The position numbers and the translations under genes were made by a program. From Aliiroseovarius sp. F20344 (GTDB lineage: Bacteria > Pseudomonadota > Alphaproteobacteria > Rhodobacterales > Rhodobacteraceae): a DNA stretch of 64,000 nucleotides. The notes under the pieces were generated by a model that ran no database searches, was not told where the DNA came from, and saw only the letters and a list, made by a program, of their open reading frames with translations. The stretch's first letter is position 1. Each line of letters begins with the position of its first letter. The stretch is from contig NZ_JALKBG010000003.1 in assembly GCF_023016155.1 (NCBI RefSeq), positions 62,001 to 126,000 of the forward strand, given 5' to 3'. Of this stretch, positions 18,103 to 27,213 are shown piece by piece.

Positions 18103-18555
18103 TCACAGCGTTTTCTCCATGAAGATCGAGCTGTTGGCCTCGGGGTAATCCCCAAACGGTCCGCATTTGGCAAACCCGGCCCGTTCATAAAGGCGGTGCG
18201 CCGCATAGAGCACATTGCCGGTTTCCAGCTTCATCGCCGCGTGGCCTTTAGAGCGCGCCGTGGCTTCGATCTGGCTCAGCAGAGCCTCGCCCACACCTTT
18301 GCCGCGCGCGTCCGGCGAGACGAACATCGACTTCACCTCGCCATAATCACCTTTGTCGGCCAGTGCGCCTGTGCCCAGCACCTCGTCGCCCTCGCGGGCC
18401 ACGTAGAACGATATCTCGGGCACGCACAGGTCGTCGATGTTCAGAAAGAAATTGTCCTCGGGCGGAAACAGGCTCTCCATCAAGGCATGGCTTTGCGTGA
18501 GCAGCGCCGTGGCCTGTGGATTGCGCGGATCGCCGGGGACGACTTCAATCGTCAT
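18103..18555 (-). CDS. GNAT family N-acetyltransferase
   Basis: A 150-residue GCN5-related acetyltransferase. The acetyl-CoA loop SPDARGKGVGEALL (Q/RxxGxG/A) is near residues 84-97 and LYERAGFAKCGPF near the end gives the usual C-terminal motif B. Substrate unknown. The start overlaps the cobW stop by 4 bp (ATGA), so it is the second gene of the riboswitch-controlled cobW operon. Confidence 0.85.
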   Translation of the reverse strand: MTIEVVPGDPRNPQATALLTQSHALMESLFPPEDNFFLNIDDLCVPEISFYVAREGDEVLGTGALADKGDYGEVKSMFVSPDARGKGVGEALLSQIEATARSKGHAAMKLETGNVLYAAHRLYERAGFAKCGPFGDYPEANSSIFMEKTL

Positions 18556-19664
18556 GCGATCAGCGCCTGTTCGATGGCAGCGCGGTCCAGCCCGGATTGG
18601 CCAATCACCACCAGACGCGTTTCGCGGGTCTGGGTGCCGAAGGGCTGATCGAAATAGGTGTCCACGCGGGGCCCAACCGCCTGCAGCGTCAGGCGCATGG
18701 GCTTGCCTTCGACGGCAGCGAAGCCCTTCAGACGCAGGATGTTGTTGGCACGGATCACGTCGGCGACTTTCTCGGCGAAGGCTTTAGGGTCGGCGACCTC
18801 GCCCAGCGTGACCACAAAGCTTTCAAACGCATCATGGTCGTGATCGTGGTGGTGATGATGGTGGTGGTCATCATAGTGATCGTGGTGATGGTGATCGTCG
18901 TCATGGTCGTGATGGTGATCATCGTGATGATGATGCCCCTTCTCGTGTAGTGACAGACGGGCGTCCATATCATCTTCGGCACCCATGCCCTGCCCTAGCA
19001 GAACCTCAACCGGCAGCGCGCCCATGGTCGAGCGTACGACCTGCACGCCATCGCGGCTATCCCCGGTCAGCTTCGAGACCAGCTGATCCGCTTCGCCGTC
19101 CGCCAGCAGGTCGGACTTGTTTACCACGATCATGTCGGCACAGGTCACCTGATCCTTGAACAGCTCGGATAGAGGCGTTTCGTGGTCTAGGTTCTCGTCC
19201 AGCTTCCGCTGCGCTTCCACGGCATCCAGATTTGACGCGAACTGTCCGTCAAACACGGCCTTCCCGTCCACAACGGTTACAACACCATCGACGGTCACGC
19301 GGGTCGATATCTCGGGCCACTGGAACGCGCGCACCAAGGGTTGCGGAAGCGCAAGCCCCGAGGTCTCGATCACGATGTGATCTGGCGGTGTGTCACGATC
19401 CAGAAGCTTTTCCAGCGTCGGGATGAAATCCTCGGCCACTGTGCAGCAGATGCAACCGTTGGACAGCTCCATGATGTCATCCTCGGTGCAGGTTTCGTCC
19501 CCACAGCCTTTAAGAATGTCGCCATCCACACCCAGATCACCAAATTCGTTGATGATCAGCGCGATGCGCTTTCCTTTGGCATTGTCCAACATGTGGCGGA
19601 TCAGCGTGGTTTTGCCCGCGCCCAGAAAGCCGGTGACGACGGTGGCAGGTATCTTTGCTTGCAT
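18552..19664 (-). CDS. cobW: CobW-type G3E GTPase metal chaperone with histidine-rich loop
   Basis: A 370-residue G3E-family P-loop GTPase thought to deliver cobalt (or zinc) for cobalamin synthesis. Walker A GFLGAGKTT is at 12-20, the metal-binding CxCC motif NGCICCTV at 69-76, and the guanine-specificity motif VNKSD at 181-185. Residues 244-277 are almost pure His/Asp: I count 22 histidines in 34 residues, longer than the usual CobW histidine patch. The C-terminal CobW_C domain (about 280-370) follows. A B12 riboswitch lies just upstream, and GNAT follows with a 4 bp overlap. Confidence 0.95.
   Translation of the reverse strand: MQAKIPATVVTGFLGAGKTTLIRHMLDNAKGKRIALIINEFGDLGVDGDILKGCGDETCTEDDIMELSNGCICCTVAEDFIPTLEKLLDRDTPPDHIVIETSGLALPQPLVRAFQWPEISTRVTVDGVVTVVDGKAVFDGQFASNLDAVEAQRKLDENLDHETPLSELFKDQVTCADMIVVNKSDLLADGEADQLVSKLTGDSRDGVQVVRSTMGALPVEVLLGQGMGAEDDMDARLSLHEKGHHHHDDHHHDHDDDHHHHDHYDDHHHHHHHDHDHDAFESFVVTLGEVADPKAFAEKVADVIRANNILRLKGFAAVEGKPMRLTLQAVGPRVDTYFDQPFGTQTRETRLVVIGQSGLDRAAIEQALIA
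18834..18935 (-). repeat. Low-complexity His/Asp-coding tract inside cobW
   Basis: A stretch of CAT/CAC and GAT/GAC codons (appearing as atg/gtg/atc/gtc triplets on the plus strand) encodes the histidine-rich loop. The triplet repeats make slippage-driven length variation between strains likely. Confidence 0.85.
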
Positions 19665-19689
19665 CTTGGTCTCCTATTCCCGTCTCCCC

Positions 19690-19905
19690 GACGGGCGGTT
19701 TCGGTTTCGCATGGCAGGTCTCCTGGCTTCGCGGGTCGAAGCGCGCCGCCGCCTTCCCGACCATTGGGTCAGTGGCGTAAGGCGGGCGCTCTCCGCTTAC
19801 AGTCGCGGGGGCGGCTGCAACATCAGACCCCGAATTGGGTCGCCTCCGTTGCATTCCCTCATGTCCCGTTGGGAACCATGCTGGACTTCTTTGCCGTGTG
19901 AGGGC
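19690..19905 (-). promoter_or_regulatory. Cobalamin riboswitch upstream of cobW
   Basis: The B12 box AAGCCAGGAGACCTGCC is an exact match on the minus strand at 19713-19729. Upstream in the RNA are the other conserved pieces, including CCCCGCGACTGTAAGCGG, the GCCACTG block and GGGAAGGC. Between the box and cobW, a CCCGTC / GACGGG hairpin (19679-19695) sits 4 nt before the AGGAG ribosome-binding site (19671-19675). This layout suggests translational control, with adenosylcobalamin binding repressing cobW and GNAT. Ends are approximate. Confidence 0.95.
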
Positions 19906-19989
19906 CCAAAGGGTCAAGATCGAAACCGACCTTGCAGTGGGAAATGACGGCAGTGGTAATCTGTTTCGTCACGGCAATTAGCAATATCT

Positions 19990-19998
19990 TGTGGATAA
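19990..19998 (-). promoter_or_regulatory. Perfect DnaA box upstream of smc
   Basis: TGTGGATAA on the plus strand is the exact complement of the DnaA box TTATCCACA. It lies in the region between the B12 riboswitch and smc, about 100 bp before the smc start. A single box can be chance; see findings. Confidence 0.45.
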
Positions 19999-20032
19999 CT
20001 CCGCCAATTCACCCATATATCGGTGTGAGCCG

Positions 20033-20061
20033 TTGACTCATGCGTTTTCCATTCGAACAAT
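20033..20061 (+). promoter_or_regulatory. Candidate smc promoter with overlapping GANTC site
   Basis: TTGACT (20033-20038) and AACAAT (20056-20061) are spaced 17 bp, matching 5/6 and 4/6 of the sigma-70 consensus. GACTC at 20035-20039 overlaps the -35 element and a second GANTC site, GAATC, is at 20075-20079. GANTC is the CcrM methylation site in alphaproteobacteria. Confidence 0.4.
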
Positions 20062-20097
20062 CACCAAACGATAAGAATCAAAGATGAGGCAGACCGC

Positions 20098-23000
20098 TTG
20101 CGGTTTTCAAAGATCAGACTGAATGGCTTTAAAAGCTTTGTTGACCCGACCGATCTGGTGATCGCGGACGGGCTGACAGGCGTGGTTGGGCCAAACGGCT
20201 GCGGCAAGTCGAACCTGTTGGAAGCGCTGCGCTGGGTCATGGGTGAAAACCGACCGACTGCCATGCGTGGCGGTGGTATGGAAGACGTGATCTTTGCCGG
20301 TGCTTCGACCCGTCCAGCACGCAACTTCGCCGAGGTTTCGCTGCTTCTGGACAACAGCGAACGACTGGCACCTTCGGGTTTTAACGACAGCGATAACCTT
20401 GAAATCGTTCGGCGGATCACGCGGGATGCTGGATCGGCTTATAAGGTGAATACTAAGGACGTGCGCGCGCGTGATGTGAGCATGCTCTTTGCTGATGCGT
20501 CCACCGGCGCGCATTCGCCTGCACTTGTTCGACAGGGTCAGATCAGCGAATTGATCAACGCAAAACCCAAGGCGCGCCGCCGCATTTTGGAAGAGGCTGC
20601 TGGCATCTCGGGCCTTTATCAACGTCGTCACGAGGCAGAGCTTAAGCTGAAGGGCACCGAAACCAATCTGTCCCGTGTTGACGATGTGATCGAACAACTC
20701 GCTTCCCAACTGGGTCAACTGGCGCGGCAAGCACGCCAAGCGGCTCGCTATCGCACAATTGGTGACGACCTGCGCCTTGCCGAAGGACTTTTGCTTTATC
20801 GTCGCTGGCGCGAAGCTGACATCGCCCGTCTTGAAGCAGAGACCCAATTAACAGAACGGGTGAAAGCCGCCGCCGCCGCCGAGGGCGCATCGCGCGAAGC
20901 GACAAAAGCGCGGCAGACCGCAGAAGATCGGCTTCCCCCGCTGCGCGAAGAAGAAGCTGTCGCAGCCGCCATTCTGCAACGTCTACAAGTGCAGCGTGAT
21001 CAACTGTCCGATCAGGAAAACCAAGCGCGCGCACGGATCGAAACCCTAACGGGCCGCATCACCCAGCTGTCCCGTGATATCGAGCGTGAAAGCGGATTGA
21101 ACAAGGACGCAGGCGAAACCATTGAGCGGTTGGAATGGGAACAGGAACAAATAGCAAAAGCGTCGGAAGGGCATGACGACGCGCTGGAAGCCTCGAACGT
21201 AGATGCACGTGATAGTGCCGCGATCTTGCAGGAGCGTGAGGGTGACCTGACGCAACTGACGGAAGACGTCGCGCGGCTCGCTGCGCGCCACCAATCCGCG
21301 CATCGCCTTTTGGATGACAGCCAAAAGACGCTTGAGAAAAACGAAGCCGAAGCCGCACGCGCACGGTCCGCTATGGACGATGCCAAGGGGGCCGTGGATA
21401 AGGCTGCTGCCGACTTTACGGCTGCTGGAACTGCGCAAACCGCCGCCGCAAAGGCGTCCGAAGACGCCGAAGCCGCCCTTGTTGCTGCGGACGAGGCTCG
21501 CGCCGATGCGCAATCGCGAGAAGCAGACGCCCGCGCAGCACGTTCATCTGCAGAAGGGGAAGTTAACGCCCTTCATGCTGAGGTTCAGGCGCTGTCTCGT
21601 CTGGTTGAGCGCGATGCGGCTGAGGGAACGCAGGTGCTTGATAGCCTGCGGGTGAAATCTGGCTACGAGAAAGCGTTGGGTGCAGCGCTGGCGGATGACC
21701 TTCGTGCGCCCGAGATTGAGGGCGACGCGCCCTCTGGCTGGGCGTCTCTGCCCGGATACAGCCAGCCCCAACCGTTGCCCGATGGGGTCATGTCCTTGTC
21801 GAACTATGTGACCGTGCCCGAGGTTCTGGCCCGCCGGATGAGCCAGATCGGCCTGGTCTCGACCGAAGATGCTGTCCGCCTTCAATCTGACCTGAAACCC
21901 GGCCAGCGGCTGGTATCTATGGAAGGTGATCTGTGGCGTTGGGACGGCTTCCGTGCCGGGACTGAGGATCAATCCTCGACGGCCGCACTGCGCCTTGAAC
22001 AACTGAACCGTTTGCAGGAACTCAAGCAGGATCTGGAAGAAACAACCGCCCGCGCCGATGGTGCCAGAGCAGCACATGACACGCTGAAAACGCGACTGGT
22101 TGATACTACCGAGGCCGACAAACGCGCCCGTGATGCCCGCCGTGATGCGGATCGCGCCGTGACCGAGGCCAACCGCGCCCTATCCCGCGCAGAAGCGGAT
22201 CGGAACATTGCCGAGGGTAAGTTGGAAAACCTCGGGCTGGCTGTGAAGCGCCACGAAGAAGAAGCGATGGGCGCACGTCAACGTCTGGCCGAGGCGGAAC
22301 GTGGCGTTGCCGATTTGGGCGATCTTGATGCGGCCCGCACGCAGGTTGAAGAGGTCAAAATGGCAGTGGAAGCCGCGCGAATGACAATGATGTCCAAACG
22401 CTCGGCCCATGATGAGTTGCGCCGCGAGGGCGAAGCACGCACCCGCCGTTCGCAGGAAATCACCAAAGAGATTTCGGGCTGGAAGCATCGATTGGAAACT
22501 GCAGGCAAGCGGATAGCTGAACTGGACGAACGCAAAACCGAAAGCGAAGACGAGTTGAAGGCAGCACAAGCTGCACCTGACGAACTGGCCGCAAAACGTG
22601 ACGAGCTGGCCGACGCCATTGGCGAGGCTGAAACCCGTCGCAAAGCAGCGGCTGACAACCTTGCAACCGGTGAAACCGCCGAGCGTGTAGCGGCAAATGC
22701 GGAACGCGATACCGAACGGGCTGCTGGTGAAGCCCGCGAAGCCCGCGCCCGCGCTGAAGCCCGGTCAGATGCAGCCCGTGAAACCGTTGCTTTGGCAGCC
22801 GAGCGCATCGAAGAGGAAATGGAGACCACACCAGATGTGTTGTTGGAAGGGCTTGGTGCCGACCCGGACAAAATGCCGTCCTCTGAGCAAATCGAACACG
22901 ATGTAAACCGGTTGAAACGGCAGCGGGATTCGCTTGGTGCTGTGAACTTGCGCGCCGAAGAGGACGCCAAGGAAGTTCAGGAAGAGCACGATCATCTTCT

Positions 23001-23553
23001 GAACGAAAAGACCGATTTGGAAGAAGCGATCAAAACGCTTCGGTCAGGGATTTCGAGCCTAAACAAGGAAGGTCGCGAGCGGCTTTTGACGGCGTTTGAG
23101 CAGGTCAATGAAAGCTTCGGCACCTTGTTCAAACACCTCTTCGGTGGCGGCGAGGCCAAACTGGTTCTGGTCGAAAGCGATGACCCGCTGGATGCTGGAC
23201 TTGAAATCATGTGTCAGCCTCCGGGCAAGAAACTCTCGACCCTCAGCCTTCTGTCTGGCGGGGAACAGACCCTTACGGCACTGGCGCTGATCTTTGCTGT
23301 CTTCTTGGCAAACCCCGCTCCGATCTGCGTGCTGGACGAGGTTGACGCGCCATTGGACGACGCCAACGTGACCCGTTTCTGCGATCTCTTGGACGAAATG
23401 ACCCGCCGTACAAACACGCGGTTCCTGATCATCACGCACCACGCTGTGACGATGGCTCGGATGGATCGTCTGTTCGGCGTTACCATGGCTGAACAAGGTG
23501 TCAGCCAATTGGTCAGCGTCGACCTTAAAAATGCCGAAGCGATGGTCGCCTAA
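20098..23553 (+). CDS. smc: Chromosome partition protein SMC
   Basis: The 1,151-residue ATPase of the condensin complex, organising and segregating chromosomes. Order: N-terminal head with Walker A GPNGCGKSN (31-39); coiled coil (about 165-480); hinge (about 500-640, including a KSGYEKALGAALADDL start); returning coiled coil (about 650-1000); C-terminal head with the signature LLSGGEQTLTA (about 1050) and Walker B ICVLDEVDAPLDD. It starts at TTG 20098 with GAGG 8 nt upstream; no in-frame ATG gives the family start MRFSKIRLNGFKSF. scpA/scpB are not adjacent. Confidence 0.97.
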   Translation: MRFSKIRLNGFKSFVDPTDLVIADGLTGVVGPNGCGKSNLLEALRWVMGENRPTAMRGGGMEDVIFAGASTRPARNFAEVSLLLDNSERLAPSGFNDSDNLEIVRRITRDAGSAYKVNTKDVRARDVSMLFADASTGAHSPALVRQGQISELINAKPKARRRILEEAAGISGLYQRRHEAELKLKGTETNLSRVDDVIEQLASQLGQLARQARQAARYRTIGDDLRLAEGLLLYRRWREADIARLEAETQLTERVKAAAAAEGASREATKARQTAEDRLPPLREEEAVAAAILQRLQVQRDQLSDQENQARARIETLTGRITQLSRDIERESGLNKDAGETIERLEWEQEQIAKASEGHDDALEASNVDARDSAAILQEREGDLTQLTEDVARLAARHQSAHRLLDDSQKTLEKNEAEAARARSAMDDAKGAVDKAAADFTAAGTAQTAAAKASEDAEAALVAADEARADAQSREADARAARSSAEGEVNALHAEVQALSRLVERDAAEGTQVLDSLRVKSGYEKALGAALADDLRAPEIEGDAPSGWASLPGYSQPQPLPDGVMSLSNYVTVPEVLARRMSQIGLVSTEDAVRLQSDLKPGQRLVSMEGDLWRWDGFRAGTEDQSSTAALRLEQLNRLQELKQDLEETTARADGARAAHDTLKTRLVDTTEADKRARDARRDADRAVTEANRALSRAEADRNIAEGKLENLGLAVKRHEEEAMGARQRLAEAERGVADLGDLDAARTQVEEVKMAVEAARMTMMSKRSAHDELRREGEARTRRSQEITKEISGWKHRLETAGKRIAELDERKTESEDELKAAQAAPDELAAKRDELADAIGEAETRRKAAADNLATGETAERVAANAERDTERAAGEAREARARAEARSDAARETVALAAERIEEEMETTPDVLLEGLGADPDKMPSSEQIEHDVNRLKRQRDSLGAVNLRAEEDAKEVQEEHDHLLNEKTDLEEAIKTLRSGISSLNKEGRERLLTAFEQVNESFGTLFKHLFGGGEAKLVLVESDDPLDAGLEIMCQPPGKKLSTLSLLSGGEQTLTALALIFAVFLANPAPICVLDEVDAPLDDANVTRFCDLLDEMTRRTNTRFLIITHHAVTMARMDRLFGVTMAEQGVSQLVSVDLKNAEAMVA

Positions 23554-23622
23554 GCAGGCAGCGCCTTGCCGATGCCTGACCTTCCCCCTAGGTTCGAAAC
23601 AAAGCGATATTTGGAGAAACCA

Positions 23623-24090
23623 ATGAAATCTGTTCTTTTTTCCAGCACGTTAGCCATGTCCTTGCTTGCTGGACAGGCAGCGACAGCGCAGCAAGTCAAA
23701 GCGTCAGAACCAGAAAGCGTTTTGAAGTATTTTGAAGAACTTGGTGCACCTGCGAAGCTTGAGGAGGACACGGTAGGCGATCCGATGATTGAGGTCGACT
23801 ATTCTGGCGATGAAATCGTCATTTTCTTCTACGGCTGCCGCAACAGCGAAAACTGTAACTCGCTGCAGTTTTACGCATCGTATTCGGAAGACCTGGAAAT
23901 CTCGTCCGATGACCTGAACGATTGGAATGCACAAGAAAGGTACGGGCGCGCCTATCGACAAGAGGACGGCGGCACACGGATTGAGTTTGACATCTACACC
24001 GGTCAGGACGGTGTCAGCATGACCGATTTTGACGAGATTTTTGACATCTGGACGGAAGTTGTCGAAAGCTTCGAAGACGCACTTTCATGA
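23623..24090 (+). CDS. Secreted YbjN-domain protein
   Basis: A 155-residue protein with a cleavable signal peptide (MKSVLFSSTLAMSLLAGQAATA-QQ) and a YbjN-like domain: SVLKYFEELGAPAKLEEDTVGDPMIEV, then a hydrophobic strand EIVIFFYGC, a second cysteine in NCNSLQF, and DLNDWNAQERYGRAYRQEDG. YbjN folds resemble type III secretion chaperones; function of secreted versions is unknown. TGGAGA lies before the ATG. Downstream of smc by 69 bp and possibly co-transcribed. Confidence 0.72.
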   Translation: MKSVLFSSTLAMSLLAGQAATAQQVKASEPESVLKYFEELGAPAKLEEDTVGDPMIEVDYSGDEIVIFFYGCRNSENCNSLQFYASYSEDLEISSDDLNDWNAQERYGRAYRQEDGGTRIEFDIYTGQDGVSMTDFDEIFDIWTEVVESFEDALS

Positions 24091-24096
24091 GCGACT

Positions 24097-24127
24097 GCCC
24101 CCACTCGAAGGCTGGGGGCGAATTTAT
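24097..24127 (+). terminator. Probable terminator after the YbjN-like gene
   Basis: GCCCCC (24097-24102) and GGGGGC (24114-24119) form a six-base stem with an eleven-base loop, followed by GAATTTAT. It fills the gap between two convergent genes. The U-tract is weak. Confidence 0.55.
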
Positions 24128-25309
24128 CTAAAGCGCATTCAACAGCTTGGCAGTTGGCCACGCATCCGCAGGCAAACCAAGCCGGATTTGTTCCTTTTGG
24201 ATCGCCGCACGGGTTTTGGCGCCAAGAATTCCATCAATCTTGCCCACATCATGGCCGCGCGACGACAGCTTCTTTTGCAGTGCCTTCATCTGCTGACCAG
24301 TAAACGCCGGATCGGGATTGCCTGCGTTGAACACCAGCGCCCTTTCAAGCCGCGTCGCGAAATAGGCGGCAGTGGTCACATAGACAAAGCTCTGGTTCCA
24401 CTCGAAATACACGCGGAAGTTTGGATAGGCGATGAAGGCCGGTCCTTTGCGTCCCTGCGGCAGGATGATCGAAGCTGGCAGGTTCCCCGCACCCAGTTTG
24501 CCACTGCGCGGCGTCACGCCCTGCGCGGCCCAATCTGACACTGCTCTTGTCGTATTCAGCCCGGTCTCGGCCCAGTTCAGATCGGATGGAAGTGTGACTT
24601 CTTGCAGCCAAGGCTCTCCTGCTCGCCAACCCAACAACCGCAGCATATTGGCCCCAGACAGAAGCGCATCCGCGGGCGTTCTGCGCAGGTCGATCTTACC
24701 ATCGCCGTTGCCATCGACACCCGCTTCGATGATATCGCCGGGCAGCATCTGGACCATGCCAATCTCGCCAGCCCATGCCCCGGTGGAGGTTGCGGGGTTG
24801 AAAGCACCAGCCTCGTACAACTCCAACGCTGCAAAAACCTGTGGTTGGAACAGTTCAGGACGGCGGCAGTCATGGGACAGCGTGACCAAAGAATTCAGCG
24901 TGTTGAAGTCCCCTTGGAATGCTCCATAGTCGGTTTCGAACGCCCAGAAGGCAGTCAGTACACCGCGACTGACGCCGTATTCAGCCTCCATCCGGTCGAA
25001 GACAGCTGCATGTTTGCGCAGCATGGCGCGGCCACGATCAAGGCGATCCTTGCTGATCAAGCGGCGCGAGAAGTCCACGAAGGGGCGTTGAAAAATCCCC
25101 TGCGACCGGTCCGCCTTCAACGTGGCCTGATCTTTTCGGACCGAGGCAAAGAACTTGTCTACGCTAGCTTTGGAATGACCTTTTGCGATGGCTGCATCCT
25201 TCATGGATCCAACGAAGCCGGAAAAGCTTCCCCCACACGCGACGGTTTGAGCCTGTAAGGGCAACGCCATTGAAACGGCGACAGCCGCAGCGGAAAGAAT
25301 TCTTTGCAT
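24128..25309 (-). CDS. mltB: MltB-type lytic murein transglycosylase with peptidoglycan-binding domain
   Basis: A 393-residue periplasmic enzyme: signal peptide (1-20, ...ALPLQA), transglycosylase domain (about 25-320) with the catalytic glutamate E125 in FWAFETDYG and the EIGMVQMLPGDI block, and a C-terminal peptidoglycan-binding domain (about 335-393; KALQKKLSSRGHDVGKIDGILGAKTRAAI). Unlike E. coli MltB there is no lipobox, so it is predicted soluble. I use ATG 25309 (AAAGG upstream) rather than the ATG six codons earlier. Monocistronic in appearance. Confidence 0.92.
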   Translation of the reverse strand: MQRILSAAAVAVSMALPLQAQTVACGGSFSGFVGSMKDAAIAKGHSKASVDKFFASVRKDQATLKADRSQGIFQRPFVDFSRRLISKDRLDRGRAMLRKHAAVFDRMEAEYGVSRGVLTAFWAFETDYGAFQGDFNTLNSLVTLSHDCRRPELFQPQVFAALELYEAGAFNPATSTGAWAGEIGMVQMLPGDIIEAGVDGNGDGKIDLRRTPADALLSGANMLRLLGWRAGEPWLQEVTLPSDLNWAETGLNTTRAVSDWAAQGVTPRSGKLGAGNLPASIILPQGRKGPAFIAYPNFRVYFEWNQSFVYVTTAAYFATRLERALVFNAGNPDPAFTGQQMKALQKKLSSRGHDVGKIDGILGAKTRAAIQKEQIRLGLPADAWPTAKLLNAL

Positions 25310-25357
25310 GTGAATACCTTTGGTCATCTGCTGAAGCGGCAGATTACCGAAATCGCA

Positions 25358-26275
25358 TCAGGTGACAACCGCCAGCACGATCACAATCCCGAGCAAGACC
25401 AACCACGCCGACCAAAGCGCATCCACCGCCTGATCAACCTCTTTCGCACCGATGTTACGCGCGCCTTCGCCATTCACCCACTGAAAGTCCTTCATCTCAC
25501 CGTGATAGGCGCGTGGACCGGAGAGCGCGACACCAAGGGTCGAAGCCATCGCGGCCTCAGGCCAGCCAGCATTTGGCGAACGGTGCAGGGGTGCATCACG
25601 GCGGATCACCGACCATGCAGACCATTTGCGGCTGGCCAAGATCAGGATCAGCGCGGTCAGGCGCGCAGGTATCCAGTTCAACACATCATCCAGACGGGCG
25701 GCGAACTTGCCAAACTGCTCATACCGCGCATTTCGATAGCCGATCATGCTGTCTGCGGTGTTGACCAACTTATAGATCATCAGCCCCGGCAAGCCCGCGA
25801 TAAGGAACCAGAAAGCAGGAGCCACCACCCCGTCCGAGAAGTTCTCGGCCGCACTTTCAATCGCGCCGCGCGCGATGGCGTCGTCGGCCATTTCTTGGGT
25901 GTCGCGTCCGACAATCATCGCCACGGCTGCGCGGGCCTCTTCTGTCGACTGGCGCAACGCATCCGCGACGGCCTGCACATGTTGCGCCAGGGATTTCTGT
26001 GCCAGCAAGATTGCAGCCACGATGATTTCGAAAAGCCCACCAAGGGGAAGGTGTGATATTGCGCTTCCCAGAAGGCCAGCCAATGCGGCCAGCACGATGA
26101 TCCCCAACGCTCCGTTAAAAAAGCGGTTGTCACCTTCATTCAAATTGCGCTCGAGCATCTCAATTGCGCGTCCCATTAGGACAGCGGGATGAGGCGCTCG
26201 TTTCCAAGCCCAATCTGGTTCGCCCACCAAAGCGTCCAGAAGAAGGGCTAGGACAAGTACGCCAGCGCAGCTCAT
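25358..26275 (-). CDS. cbiB: Adenosylcobinamide-phosphate synthase (CbiB / CobD)
   Basis: Integral membrane enzyme that amidates adenosylcobyric acid with aminopropanol (phosphate) to give adenosylcobinamide (phosphate). The 305 residues begin with LDALVGEPDWAWKRAPHPAVLMGR, the family hallmark (LGDPxxxPHPVxxxG), and contain ARGAIESAAENFSDGVVAPAFW and LVNTADSMIGYRNARYEQFG. Several hydrophobic segments are visible. It overlaps the upstream cobC gene by 4 bp, so the two are translationally coupled. Confidence 0.94.
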   Translation of the reverse strand: MSCAGVLVLALLLDALVGEPDWAWKRAPHPAVLMGRAIEMLERNLNEGDNRFFNGALGIIVLAALAGLLGSAISHLPLGGLFEIIVAAILLAQKSLAQHVQAVADALRQSTEEARAAVAMIVGRDTQEMADDAIARGAIESAAENFSDGVVAPAFWFLIAGLPGLMIYKLVNTADSMIGYRNARYEQFGKFAARLDDVLNWIPARLTALILILASRKWSAWSVIRRDAPLHRSPNAGWPEAAMASTLGVALSGPRAYHGEMKDFQWVNGEGARNIGAKEVDQAVDALWSAWLVLLGIVIVLAVVT

Positions 26276-27213
26276 AGGGCTGCCTCAAGCTGAGACCACC
26301 GGTCGGGATGCGGCAAGCCAAGGCGAAGCCAGCGGGACGAGTATGGGAAAATCCGTGACCAAACGTGGCTTTGTGCCAAGCGATCCTGCCAAGCTTGCGC
26401 TTCCCCCACATCAAAGAGCCGGAAGAGCGTCGTTCCGCCGATCAGCTTTGCCCCCTTCCCTGTCATCAGCGCATCCAGACGCGCGCTGTCTTGGGTTAAG
26501 CGGGTTCGGGTAGCGTCGGCCCAGCCGTGGTCCTCTAATGCCTGCGCCCCCAGTTCCAGAGCGGGCCCCGAAACCTGCCACGGGCCAACGGCATCACGCA
26601 GTTTAGAGACCAGCAATGGGTCCCCGATCACAAAGCCAAGCCGTAGCCCCGCAAGACCCCAGAATTTCCCAAAACTTTTCAGAACCAGAACACCCGATTT
26701 CGAAGCCGCTTTGATCAAGGTTTGATCGGGCAGAACATCACAAAAGCTTTCATCAATCACGGTCATCACACGGTCAAGATCCAGATCAGACCAGACGCGG
26801 CCATCTGGGTTGTTGGGATGCACCACAACTCGGGCCGGGGCGGCTTGGTCTGTGACCGTCCACCCTTGCGCCTGAAAACCTGCTGCGTGTTCGTTGTATG
26901 TCGGACCTTCAATCTGAACCTGACCTGCAGGGAACAGATTTGGAATGCGTGCAATCAAAGCCGACGCGCCCGGCGCCACCAAAACTGCTGCCTCTTCCGG
27001 CACATTCCAGAACGCACGTGCGGCGGCTTCCAAACGCGCAAAAGCCGCTTTGTCGGGCAATGCGGTCCATGCATCCTGAGAGAAGCCTTCAACGGGATAT
27101 GGCAGGGGATTGATGCCCGTGGACAGGTCTAGCCAGCCCGCACGCGTGCCGCCAAAACGGGCGATTGCGGCGTCCAGCCCGCCCCCATGGTCGCGTTCTT
27201 GGGCTTGGGTCAT
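26272..27213 (-). CDS. cobC: Threonine-phosphate decarboxylase (CobC, = Salmonella CobD)
   Basis: PLP-dependent fold-type I enzyme of 313 residues making (R)-1-amino-2-propanol phosphate from L-threonine phosphate, the linker used by the neighbouring cbiB product. WLDLSTGINPLPYP at the start, VVVHPNNPDGRVW (asparagine/PLP contact), VIDESFCDVLP and KSFGKFWGLAGLRLGF (PLP-binding lysine) are all present. The start ATG 27213 overlaps the DUF1636 stop (ATGA), which fixes it; the frame is open 20 codons upstream but inside that gene. Naming differs between organisms. Confidence 0.9.
   Translation of the reverse strand: MTQAQERDHGGGLDAAIARFGGTRAGWLDLSTGINPLPYPVEGFSQDAWTALPDKAAFARLEAAARAFWNVPEEAAVLVAPGASALIARIPNLFPAGQVQIEGPTYNEHAAGFQAQGWTVTDQAAPARVVVHPNNPDGRVWSDLDLDRVMTVIDESFCDVLPDQTLIKAASKSGVLVLKSFGKFWGLAGLRLGFVIGDPLLVSKLRDAVGPWQVSGPALELGAQALEDHGWADATRTRLTQDSARLDALMTGKGAKLIGGTTLFRLFDVGEAQAWQDRLAQSHVWSRIFPYSSRWLRLGLPHPDRWSQLEAAL

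Noticed and set aside
18834-18935. CRISPR-like tandem repeats
   Set aside because: Short triplet repeats inside the cobW reading frame, without spacers.
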